This document shows positions 1 to 5,828 of a stretch of DNA of 21,268 nucleotides, in pieces. Within the stretch, counting starts at the first letter, position 1. The number at the start of each line of letters is the position of its first letter. The notes below the pieces were generated by a model, which was given only the letters and a program-made list of their open reading frames with translations, did not search any database and was not told where the DNA came from. The position numbers were made by a program, and so were the translations under genes. The stretch comes from a virus, in the IMG/VR virus record IMGVR_UViG_3300034200_000616, positions 1 to 21,268 of that record; one strand, written 5' to 3'.

Positions 1-1
1 T

Positions 2-349
2 GATTTAATAGATCCATGGAGCAGAGTTAATTACGGTTCTAATGCAATTCAAGCATTAAACTTAATATTTAAGAACGAAGGTTACAAACAAAAAGACTTT
101 CTAGATGCTGCAATGGATCGTATTTGCGAGGAATTTAGATCTCCATATGACCCACGTGACCATCAAAGAAATCTAGGAAAAGGTTTAAGCCTAGAAGATG
201 TTGCTTGTGACTATGTCCGATATGTTGAATGCTATGTACCAAAAGGTTATGAACATCTCAAACCATGGCAAGTGACAAACAAATCACTTATACCTCATCA
301 CACAAAACATTGGACTTACAACAAACATTTGGAGGCTCACAATGTTTAA
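2..349 (+). CDS. Unidentified protein, 5'-truncated (C-terminal 115 residues)
   Basis: The reading frame is open from the left edge to a TAA at 347-349, so the start codon lies outside the window. The visible 115 residues form a soluble, charged and aromatic-rich domain with conserved-looking pieces such as YGSNAIQALNLIF near the start, PYDPRDHQRNLGKG in the middle and a His/Trp-rich tail (HHTKHWTYNKHLEAH). No family is recognised. It overlaps the next gene (PLP enzyme) by 8 bases, so the two are probably translationally coupled and belong to the same nucleotide/DNA-modification operon. A role in base modification is inferred from context only. Coding status is secure because of the uninterrupted frame and the tight coupling. 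Confidence 0.75.
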   Translation, partial: DLIDPWSRVNYGSNAIQALNLIFKNEGYKQKDFLDAAMDRICEEFRSPYDPRDHQRNLGKGLSLEDVACDYVRYVECYVPKGYEHLKPWQVTNKSLIPHHTKHWTYNKHLEAHNV

Positions 350-1229
350 GATAACCACAGATTCGTCAAGTAAGTACTCACATCGGCATAGAGATCAGTG
401 GTTAGATCTTGCTGGTGATTGGACTGATGAAACACAAGCGCCAAATATAGGTACATTTCATGGAGCAACAATTTGGGATGATTCTGTAACTGGAGTTGGC
501 ACAAAAGGTCGATGGGGAGATCTATTGGTTAAAACCATGGAATCAGATCATTTGGTTTATGTCCAACCAAGAGTCGGTTGGGCAGGAGTTTCGTTAGCTG
601 CTCTGGCAAAAAAATATAACAAAAAGTTAACATTGTTTATGCCTTCATCAAAAGTAGTCAGTGACCATCAATTAGTCTGCATTGAAAGAGGAGCAAATCC
701 AATCTTTCGAAGAATTGCAGCAATGCCAGTTCTGAACAAGTATGCCAAAGATTGGGCAGAACAAAATAATGCTCAATTTGTGCCATTTGGTTTAGATCAT
801 CCCCTAGTTGTTGCAGCTGGAGTTAAATCAACAATTCAACAATGGGGAGACCGAGATGAACCAAAAGATGTTGTATCAGTTATTAGTACAGGAGTTCTTA
901 CAAGAACTCTCCAAATTGCTTGGCCAAATGCAACCTTCCACGGAATTGCAGTTGCTAGAAACCTTCATCCAGGAGAGATCGGAAGAGCGGACGTTACAAC
1001 TTACCATAAAGCTTTCAGAGAAAAAGCTGACTATGCGGACGAAATCAATAAGGAAATTAACTCCGCACCAACATATGATTGCAAAGGTCTAGAAAGGTTT
1101 ATGTTGGACAAAACATCTGCTCCTAAAACAAATTCAACTTTATTGTGGAATGTGGCAGGTGACGTAAAACCAGTTATAATGGACCATTCACAAGTTGATA
1201 GTTTCAGAGAATGGGGTGAAGTTAGATGA
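342..1229 (+). CDS. Fold-type II PLP-dependent enzyme (ACC deaminase / tryptophan-synthase-beta-like), putative DNA or nucleotide modification enzyme
   Basis: The 295-residue protein starts at ATG 342 with a GGAGG Shine-Dalgarno at 331-335. Residues about 50-66 (GVGTKGRWGDLLV) match the position and shape of the Schiff-base lysine segment of ACC-deaminase/D-cysteine-desulfhydrase-like enzymes, making Lys55 the candidate PLP-binding lysine. Residues 71-90 (a beta strand, then GWAGVSLAALA) resemble the substrate-binding loop and helix that follow it. A strand ending in STGVLTR near residue 180 could be the PLP-phosphate loop, although it lacks the usual GSGGT glycines. Family members catalyse beta- or gamma-elimination and replacement on amino acids. 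In a phage, next to a thymidylate-synthase homologue and a kinase, such an enzyme may attach or remodel an amino-acid group on a hydroxymethylated base; that role is inferred. It overlaps the kinase gene by ATGA. Confidence 0.75.
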   Translation: MFKITTDSSSKYSHRHRDQWLDLAGDWTDETQAPNIGTFHGATIWDDSVTGVGTKGRWGDLLVKTMESDHLVYVQPRVGWAGVSLAALAKKYNKKLTLFMPSSKVVSDHQLVCIERGANPIFRRIAAMPVLNKYAKDWAEQNNAQFVPFGLDHPLVVAAGVKSTIQQWGDRDEPKDVVSVISTGVLTRTLQIAWPNATFHGIAVARNLHPGEIGRADVTTYHKAFREKADYADEINKEINSAPTYDCKGLERFMLDKTSAPKTNSTLLWNVAGDVKPVIMDHSQVDSFREWGEVR

Positions 1230-1669
1230 TTACAATCATCGAAGGTTCTGATGGAACAGGTAAAACAACTTACGCTCAAAAGTTAACTGAACGATACAAT
1301 GCACAATATTTACATGCTCAACAACCTAGAACAAGGTTATGGTCCGATGAATACATTCGACCGTTAACTTCTAGTAACATGGTTTTAGATCGATGGCATT
1401 TAGGTGAAGTTGTATGGCCAAAGATCTATGGAAGAGTATCATTGTTTGATGAAACAACATTTGATTATTGCAATTGGGAACTTGCTAAACTAGGAGCTAG
1501 GTTAATCCTATTAACAAGATCAGAAGATGCGATAGCTGAAGAATTGTTAAGACGAGGTGAAGAACTAGAGATTGATTTTGTTCTACACTCAAGATCTTTA
1601 TTTGTAGAAGCTTTTAGACAAGTAAAATATTTAGACAAAACAATAATCCATAGTGAGGTGGTCAGGTAA
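1226..1669 (+). CDS. P-loop (deoxy)nucleotide kinase, thymidylate-kinase-like
   Basis: The 147-residue protein begins with a beta strand and a textbook Walker A motif, GSDGTGKTT, at residues 7-15. A DRWHLGE segment at 55-61 matches the DR motif that contacts the nucleotide base in thymidylate-kinase-type enzymes, and an arginine-rich LID-like stretch (RRGEE) lies at 109-113. At 147 residues it is shorter than cellular thymidylate kinase (about 200-210), as is common for phage versions. It should transfer the gamma-phosphate of ATP to a nucleoside monophosphate. Beside a hydroxymethylase homologue it could phosphorylate a hydroxymethyl-dNMP, as the T4 dNMP kinase does, or act as a hydroxymethyl-base DNA kinase. 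The sequence does not separate these two possibilities. The start ATG overlaps the upstream stop (ATGA), and the stop shares a base with the next start. Confidence 0.82.
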   Translation: MITIIEGSDGTGKTTYAQKLTERYNAQYLHAQQPRTRLWSDEYIRPLTSSNMVLDRWHLGEVVWPKIYGRVSLFDETTFDYCNWELAKLGARLILLTRSEDAIAEELLRRGEELEIDFVLHSRSLFVEAFRQVKYLDKTIIHSEVVR

Positions 1670-2478
1670 TGCATATAATTACAGAAAATCCAAGCGAAGC
1701 TTTAGAGTTAGCAACTCAATATGTAATTGAGCATGGTGAAGCAATATCTCCTCGTGGTATGGTCACTAGAGAGCTGCTTAACGTCACTTTACAAGTTGAA
1801 AAACCATGGAACATACCTGTATCTATGGAAAACCGCAAACTTAACCACAATATTGGTATCAAAGAAGCATTACAACTTGTTGGACAAGTTACTGATCCAG
1901 AAGCAATGACAAATACCAGTCAAGTGTTTGGAAAGTACATGGATAACGGAATACTTCATGGTGCTTATGGTCCACGTATTCACGGTAATCTCAATAAGGT
2001 TGTAGATCAATTAAAGAAAGATTACTCTACAAGACAAGCAGTTTTGACTATATTTGACTCAAATAAAGATCTAAATGTTGATGTGAAAGATGTTCCTTGT
2101 ACATTAAACCTACAGTACTTCATTAGAGACAATAAGTTAATTGCTAGAACAAACATGAGAAGCAATGACGTATTTTTAGGTCTTCCATATGACCTGACTC
2201 AATTTATTGCATTACAAGGTGCAATTGCCAAAGCTTTAGATGTCGAAATGGGTCAATATGTACATGTTGTAGGTAGTTTACACATTTACGATGAACACAT
2301 TCCACAAGCTCAATGGATTAAGGCATATTTTAATGGTTCATTTAAGGATTACGAACCAATGTGGACTGGAAATACAATTGGCGAGATCAGTCATACTGCT
2401 AGATCTATACTAAAAGGCAACATTCCGGATCATTTAACTCGATTTGAAAGATTCTTGGCAGGTAAAATCAATGACTGA
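1669..2478 (+). CDS. Thymidylate synthase family protein, probable deoxycytidylate hydroxymethylase (dCMP-acting)
   Basis: The 269-residue protein has the thymidylate-synthase landmarks. Glu66 sits in the segment equivalent to E. coli Glu58, GAYGPR lies at 98-103, the dimer phosphate-binding arginine region is STRQAV at 120-125, the catalytic Cys144 is in DVPC, RSNDVFLGLP spans 164-173, and HIY is at 205-207. The E. coli Asn177 position (GLPFN) is Asp175 here (GLPYD). In this family Asp at that site selects cytosine over uracil, as in T4 dCMP hydroxymethylase. The tryptophan-containing IWDEW-like segment of canonical synthases is not seen, and the C-terminus lacks the usual terminal PVAI-like tail, so ordinary dTMP synthesis is doubtful. 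Expected product: 5-hydroxymethyl-dCMP. TAATG overlap joins it to the kinase gene, and it overlaps the next gene by 8 bases. Confidence 0.88.
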   Translation: MHIITENPSEALELATQYVIEHGEAISPRGMVTRELLNVTLQVEKPWNIPVSMENRKLNHNIGIKEALQLVGQVTDPEAMTNTSQVFGKYMDNGILHGAYGPRIHGNLNKVVDQLKKDYSTRQAVLTIFDSNKDLNVDVKDVPCTLNLQYFIRDNKLIARTNMRSNDVFLGLPYDLTQFIALQGAIAKALDVEMGQYVHVVGSLHIYDEHIPQAQWIKAYFNGSFKDYEPMWTGNTIGEISHTARSILKGNIPDHLTRFERFLAGKIND

Positions 2479-2605
2479 GCCAGTTGCTAGATGTGAAGCA
2501 TGCGGAGCATGGACTTATCTCTATGCTTTAGATAAACTTATGGGTAATCCTCATTTTTGCATTGATTGTAAAGCAAAGCAGAAAGGAAAACGCCGTGTTG
2601 CCTAA
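2471..2605 (+). CDS. Zinc-ribbon mini-protein (44 aa)
   Basis: The short frame starts at ATG 2471, inside the last codons of the upstream gene, and encodes 44 residues. Two CxxC pairs (CEAC near residue 8 and CIDC near residue 30) are spaced as in a zinc ribbon, followed by a basic tail (KAKQKGKRRVA). Translational coupling to the hydroxymethylase gene and the intact zinc-knuckle pattern support a real gene. The basic tail suggests nucleic-acid binding. Function is unknown. The downstream gene begins inside it. Confidence 0.65.
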   Translation: MTEPVARCEACGAWTYLYALDKLMGNPHFCIDCKAKQKGKRRVA

Positions 2606-2948
2606 TCAAACTGAAGTAGTCAAGCGACTTAGCGAACTTTCTCGTATGTTAGACTCTGCAACAGATGAAATTGCTATGAGTGACGATAAAGCAGTAAGAG
2701 CAAAAGGTTCTTATGAGGTTGCCTATGCAAGATCTTTTCTGCAATCAAATGGATCGATGGACGTCAGAAGACAAGAAGCAATTTTGGCTTGTGCTGATTT
2801 ACGCCTAGCAATGGAAATTGCAGAGGCAGAAGTAAGAGCAATTAAAGAACGAATAAACACTTTAAGATCTCAAATATCTATTGGGCAATCACTTTCAGCC
2901 GCAATTAGACAACAGTTCAGTGCAGAAGGTGTTGGTCAATATACATGA
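2595..2948 (+). CDS. Hypothetical alpha-helical phage protein
   Basis: The frame encodes about 117 residues, rich in Ala, Glu, Arg and Leu, with long predicted helices (SELSRMLDSATDE, then LRLAMEIAEAEVRAIKERINTLRSQI) that would form a helical hairpin or short coiled coil. GTG at 2595 is preferred as start because an AGAAAGGA Shine-Dalgarno lies at about 2580-2587. TTG 2598 and an upstream TTG 2562 are alternatives but sit less well to that site. No cysteines, membrane segments or enzymatic motifs are seen. It is sandwiched between the modification operon and the HNH gene and overlaps the latter by ATGA, so it belongs to the replication/recombination operon. It is not assigned to a named family. 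Confidence 0.72.
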   Translation: MLPNQTEVVKRLSELSRMLDSATDEIAMSDDKAVRAKGSYEVAYARSFLQSNGSMDVRRQEAILACADLRLAMEIAEAEVRAIKERINTLRSQISIGQSLSAAIRQQFSAEGVGQYT

Positions 2949-3211
2949 GAGCGAGAAGTAAAAAAATGGCAAACAAGTACATTCAAAGAAGAATTCTAGT
3001 TAGATATATGCTAGAAACTTATCCAATGTGCCAACGTTGTCATGTAAAAGCCTCAGAGGAAGTGCATGAAGTTAAAAGTAGAGCGCGTGGAGGATCTATT
3101 CTAGAAGTCGAAAACTGCCGAGCTCTTTGCCATAACTGCCATTTTTGGATTACAACTAATCCTGCAGAAGCTCTTAAAACAGGCTGGTTAAAGAATTCTT
3201 GGGATGAATGA
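2945..3211 (+). CDS. HNH endonuclease
   Basis: The 88-residue protein has a complete compact HNH/zinc-finger nuclease: CQRC at 29-32, the first catalytic His pair in VHEVKSRARGGS at 40-51, Asn57 in the middle position, and CHNCH at 62-66 supplying the second zinc pair and last His. The N-terminus is basic, as expected of a DNA-binding nuclease. It probably nicks or cuts double-stranded DNA; roles in phage replication, packaging or homing are all known for this family and cannot be separated here. The ATG overlaps the preceding stop (ATGA), and its own stop overlaps the start region of the next gene. Confidence 0.85.
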   Translation: MRARSKKMANKYIQRRILVRYMLETYPMCQRCHVKASEEVHEVKSRARGGSILEVENCRALCHNCHFWITTNPAEALKTGWLKNSWDE

Positions 3212-3375
3212 TGCCAACTTATGACTACAAATGCCAAAGATGTGGAATCACCGTTGAAGTCAGCCACTCAGTATCAGAGCACGGTCCTAGATGTGATTGT
3301 GGAGAGGTTATGCAAAAGATTTTTACCGCTGTACCCGCTATTTTCAAAGGTGATGGATGGGGAGGCAAAGAATGA
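3211..3375 (+). CDS. FmdB-like zinc-ribbon regulatory protein (54 aa)
   Basis: The 54-residue frame starts MPTYDYKCQRCG, the hallmark N-terminus of FmdB/CxxC_CxxC_SSSS zinc-ribbon proteins, with CQRC at 8-11 and CDCG at 28-31 forming the metal site. It ends with a small FKGDGWGGKE tail that is also typical of the family. A second ATG at 3208 immediately upstream could be used instead; 3211 gives the canonical MPTYDY start. Family members are putative regulators of unproven function, common in actinobacteria and their phages. It is coupled to the HNH gene upstream and by ATGA to the nuclease downstream. Confidence 0.8.
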   Translation: MPTYDYKCQRCGITVEVSHSVSEHGPRCDCGEVMQKIFTAVPAIFKGDGWGGKE

Positions 3376-3710
3376 CAAACCTATCTAGAAAACGTAGAGG
3401 TCGAGAAACTGAATTGATCTTTGCTGAGTATCTAAAACGTCAAGGCTGGATTTATGCAGAAGCTAGTAGTTCATCGGCGGCAGGAACGGATATAAAAGGA
3501 GTTATCGGTGTTGATTGGGAACTAAAGGCTAGAGCAGACTTTGATCCTAAATCAGCAATGAAACAACAAGCAAAAAGAATAAAAGAAGGCGTAATCCCCA
3601 TCGCTGTATTAAGACAGAATGGACAAGGTGAAGCCGACATTGAGAATTGGCCAGCATGTGTTCCAGTAAGAATAATGATCCAATTACTCAAAGAAGCAGG
3701 TTATTTATGA
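3372..3710 (+). CDS. PD-(D/E)XK nuclease, Holliday-junction-resolvase-like
   Basis: The 112-residue protein starts at ATG 3372, chosen because ATGA overlaps the preceding stop and GGGAGG lies just upstream. The fold signature is clear: an N-terminal helix with RGRETELIFAEYLKRQGW (residues 9-26), then GTD at 38-40 and WELK at 49-52, giving the Asp40/Glu50/Lys52 active site of restriction-like and Hjc-type nucleases. It probably resolves branched DNA intermediates of phage recombination and replication before packaging. Placement between a zinc ribbon and whiB in the replication operon fits this. An alternative is a general phage exonuclease of the same fold. Length is normal for small phage resolvases. 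Confidence 0.75.
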   Translation: MTNLSRKRRGRETELIFAEYLKRQGWIYAEASSSSAAGTDIKGVIGVDWELKARADFDPKSAMKQQAKRIKEGVIPIAVLRQNGQGEADIENWPACVPVRIMIQLLKEAGYL

Positions 3711-3985
3711 CAATAAGAGATTTAGAGTTCAAGGTAGAATCAGCTGCTTGGATGAAAGATGCTAATTGCACTGATCCAAGCATTGATCCTGATTGGTTTT
3801 TTCCAGATAGCGAACATCCAACCAATTTAGAACAAAGAGCAGCTTTAAGTATATGCCAGAATTGTCCAGTACAAATGAATTGTCTTGGATATGCAATAAA
3901 ACATTGGCCAGTGTATGGAGTATGGGGTGGCATGAAAAATAAAGACATTAAAGATCTAGTCCGACAAATAAAGGAGCAAAAATGA
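3707..3985 (+). CDS. whiB: WhiB-family transcription factor
   Basis: The 92-residue protein carries the four conserved cysteines of Wbl proteins (Cys21, Cys50, Cys53, Cys59, with spacing CxxC-x5-C in the C-terminal three), which ligate a 4Fe-4S cluster, followed by the GVWGG turn at 71-75 and a basic C-terminal helix. ATG 3707 overlaps the upstream stop (ATGA). Wbl proteins are redox- or NO-responsive factors that bind the host principal sigma factor. The family is restricted to Actinobacteria and their phages, so this gene is the strongest host marker in the window. In a mycobacteriophage a WhiB homologue inhibits host WhiB2 and affects superinfection; a similar role here is inference. Confidence 0.92.
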   Translation: MTIRDLEFKVESAAWMKDANCTDPSIDPDWFFPDSEHPTNLEQRAALSICQNCPVQMNCLGYAIKHWPVYGVWGGMKNKDIKDLVRQIKEQK

Positions 3986-4380
3986 GTGCAGCAATAACAA
4001 TCAAAGGTCGCGTTGGTAAAGATATGGACATTAAGTTTACACAACAAGGTAAAGCTTATGTTCCATTTAGCGTAGTGTCCAATACACGAAAGAAAGTTAA
4101 TGATGAATGGGTAGATGCAGACACAAGTTGGTGGGAATGCAAAGCGTTTGGAGGCTACGCGGAGGCTCTTGTAGATAACATTAAACGAGGCGATCTGGTG
4201 ACTATTACAGGCACAATTAAGCAAACGACATGGATTGACAAAGACGGAAATAAGCGCTCGTCATATGAGGTTTTGGTTGATACTATTGCTAAGCAAATTG
4301 TTGTGCAAAAGTATCATGGCACTCCAAGAACTAAGAATCCAGATCCAGTTGCTTGGGATCCTACAGAAGCGGTGTTCTAA
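3982..4380 (+). CDS. ssb: Single-stranded DNA-binding protein
   Basis: The 132-residue protein is an OB-fold SSB. It opens with ITIKGRVGKDMDIKFTQQGKAYVPFSVV, shows the WWECKAFGGYAE strand at about 50-61, then GDLVTITGTIKQTTWIDKDGNKRSSYEV, all in canonical order. It should coat single-stranded phage DNA during replication and recombination. The protein ends shortly after the OB fold (PTEAVF) and lacks both the long linker and the acidic DDDIPF-like tip that recruits partners in cellular SSBs. It is ATGA-coupled to whiB and TAATG-coupled to the replication-type protein downstream. Confidence 0.93.
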   Translation: MSAAITIKGRVGKDMDIKFTQQGKAYVPFSVVSNTRKKVNDEWVDADTSWWECKAFGGYAEALVDNIKRGDLVTITGTIKQTTWIDKDGNKRSSYEVLVDTIAKQIVVQKYHGTPRTKNPDPVAWDPTEAVF

Positions 4381-4841
4381 TGTCAGTTAAAGCTATGACC
4401 TATGTATGGGAAAACTCTCCTTACAATGGCAATGCTTTAATTGTCCATTTAGCATTGGCAGATCATTGTGATGACCAAGGTATTTGTTGGCCAAGTCAAC
4501 AATATTTGGCAGATAAGTGCAAGATCAGTGTGAGGCAGATCCGTAGAATCATTCATCAAATGATTTCTGATAACTATTTGTTTATAGAACAGCACTCTAG
4601 AGCTGGCATTTCTAATAATCGTTACAGATTGTTATATAAAAAGCCGCAGGTCACTGATGTCCTGTCCACGCATGATGACGACTCAGAACGTCCTGCGGCT
4701 GAGGTCACAGCTATGGCCAGCGGTAGAGGTCAAGCTGGTGGCCACCCTAATCATCATATAACCATCAATAATCACCAGAGAAAAGGTCCACCAGAAGAAG
4801 TTAAATTGTTAATGGAAAAGCTAAGGAAGAAAAATGGATAA
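4380..4841 (+). CDS. Winged helix-turn-helix replication-initiator-like protein
   Basis: The 153-residue protein starts at ATG 4380, which shares a base with the ssb stop (TAATG). Residues about 15-90 form a winged HTH of the phage replication/HTH_36 type: LIVHLALADHCDDQGICWPS, then QYLADKCKISVRQIRRIIHQMI (recognition helix), then a wing with RYRLLY. The C-terminal part is a hydrophilic linker followed by a short Lys-rich helix. Proteins of this kind bind the phage origin and load replication factors; this is inferred from fold and from the position after ssb. The linker-coding DNA is locally more G+C-rich and contains inverted and direct repeats that could be binding sites. Confidence 0.7.
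   Translation: MSVKAMTYVWENSPYNGNALIVHLALADHCDDQGICWPSQQYLADKCKISVRQIRRIIHQMISDNYLFIEQHSRAGISNNRYRLLYKKPQVTDVLSTHDDDSERPAAEVTAMASGRGQAGGHPNHHITINNHQRKGPPEEVKLLMEKLRKKNG
4642..4732. repeat. Inverted repeat and AGGTCA copies inside the replication-type gene (candidate origin)
   Basis: AGCCGCAGG (4642-4650) and its perfect reverse complement CCTGCGGCT (4692-4700) flank 41 bases. AGGTCA occurs three times (4648, 4702, 4727; the first two extend to AGGTCAC), and GTCCTG occurs at 4659 and 4690. The repeats cluster in the linker part of the gene. Some phage origins lie inside the initiator gene, as in lambda O. Function is inferred. Confidence 0.35.
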
Positions 4842-5448
4842 ATGCCTTAGTTGTAGAGGGGTAAGTGAAAAAGGTGCTTGTCCACATTGCAGAAAAAGAT
4901 TAAAAAAAATGCTGAATGAGTTAATTGCTTTCATAGATCTTCTAGTTGCAAGTCCTTCCCTTAGACAACAGGTATCTTCTAAACAAGAAGGTAGAGGCTC
5001 ATTATCTGATAGATCAGTAATCAATGTCCAGATTGTAGATCTTATTGCTAAAACAGGTGTTCAAAGTGTTCTTCAAGCATGGTGTGAATATGTTGTAGAA
5101 ACAAGAAGTCTGGACACTAATTGCCTAAGATCTACAAAGGAGACAAACAAACTACATTCATTGCATCGTGTATTAGATACACATAATGATTGGTTAGCAG
5201 ATAGCGAACTGTGGACTGATTACTACAATGAGATTAAAGAACCATGGACAACATTAAGAAGTATTATCTATGGTGAGAGAAAACCACCTAAGGCTGTTAA
5301 ATGTCCTGTACAAGACTGCATTGGTAGTTTAAGATTAGAACCTAATGGTGATGTCCATTGTCTACATGACAACACGCACCAATGGGCATATGAACAGTGG
5401 TCTAGGTTGGCTAAGTTGATGGTAGAAACCTCTGTACAATCACAGTGA
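4834..5448 (+). CDS. Two-zinc-knuckle actinophage protein, function unknown
   Basis: The 204-residue protein has an N-terminal knuckle (CLSC at 4-7, CPHC at 16-19), a helical middle including a VINVQIVDLIAKTGVQSVLQAW segment and a segment with conserved-looking tryptophans (THNDWLADSELW), and a C-terminal knuckle (CPVQDC, later VHC and HQW). This architecture resembles a hypothetical protein frequent in actinobacterial phages and prophages just upstream of the terminase region; no biochemical role is known. It overlaps the replication-type gene by 8 bases and is the last gene of the left operon; a candidate promoter overlaps its end. Confidence 0.75.
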   Translation: MDKCLSCRGVSEKGACPHCRKRLKKMLNELIAFIDLLVASPSLRQQVSSKQEGRGSLSDRSVINVQIVDLIAKTGVQSVLQAWCEYVVETRSLDTNCLRSTKETNKLHSLHRVLDTHNDWLADSELWTDYYNEIKEPWTTLRSIIYGERKPPKAVKCPVQDCIGSLRLEPNGDVHCLHDNTHQWAYEQWSRLAKLMVETSVQSQ

Positions 5449-5461
5449 TGTAATTTATAAT
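5433..5461 (+). promoter_or_regulatory. Candidate sigma70-type promoter upstream of the terminase-associated HNH gene
   Basis: A perfect -10 hexamer TATAAT (5456-5461) lies 17 bases downstream of TGTACA (5433-5438), which shares four of six bases with the -35 consensus. It sits at the end of the left operon, just before the HNH gene at 5503, where a new transcription unit would be expected. Confidence 0.5.
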
Positions 5462-5502
5462 AGGAATCACCGAACTACAGCTATCTAAAAAATCGGACGC
5501 TA

Positions 5503-5814
5503 ATGAATAAACCATGCTTAGATTGTGGTGTGTTAGCAAATAAACCTAGATGTCCTATGTGCAATAAGAAGTATCAGAAGTTCAAAGCAACCTCTCGTCC
5601 TTCACGTGCAGATAGGGGTTACGATGCAAATTGGAAAAGGTTATCAAAACAACTAAGACTATTACAACCTTATTGTTCTATTTGTAAAGCAACCAACGAT
5701 TTAACTGTGGATCACATAATCCCGTTATCGAGTGGTGGTCTCACAGTTGAATCCAATCTTCAAGTCCTATGTAGACGATGCAACAGCAGCAAAGGTACTT
5801 CCAGTCCTAAATAA
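5503..5814 (+). CDS. HNH endonuclease, terminase-associated
   Basis: The 103-residue protein has an N-terminal zinc knuckle (Cys5, Cys8, Cys17, Cys20), a basic RPSRADRGYDANWKRLSK segment, and a full HNH core: YCSIC around 57-61, VDHIIPLSSGG at 69-79, Asn85, and LCRRCNSSK at 89-97. HNH proteins of this exact type sit beside terminase genes in many cos-type phages and are needed for terminase to cut DNA during packaging. Its position directly before TerS and TerL fits that role. The start ATG 5503 lacks a strong Shine-Dalgarno. A promoter candidate lies 40 bases upstream. Confidence 0.87.
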   Translation: MNKPCLDCGVLANKPRCPMCNKKYQKFKATSRPSRADRGYDANWKRLSKQLRLLQPYCSICKATNDLTVDHIIPLSSGGLTVESNLQVLCRRCNSSKGTSSPK

Positions 5815-5828
5815 CAATTTGTTATACT
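5811..5828 (+). promoter_or_regulatory. Perfect dyad overlapping an extended -10 element
   Basis: ATAACAA-T-TTGTTAT (5811-5825) is a perfect 7+1+7 dyad. It overlaps TGTTATACT (5820-5828), an extended -10 (TG-n-TATACT). No convincing -35 is seen. It precedes the TerS/TerL transcription unit and looks like a promoter with an overlapping operator, or a protein-binding or packaging site. Confidence 0.4.

Noticed and set aside
3688-4224. Minus-strand frame of 178 codons opposite whiB and ssb
   Set aside because: Both plus-strand genes are clear families. The antisense product is Cys/Phe/Ile-rich without domain features and has no ribosome site.
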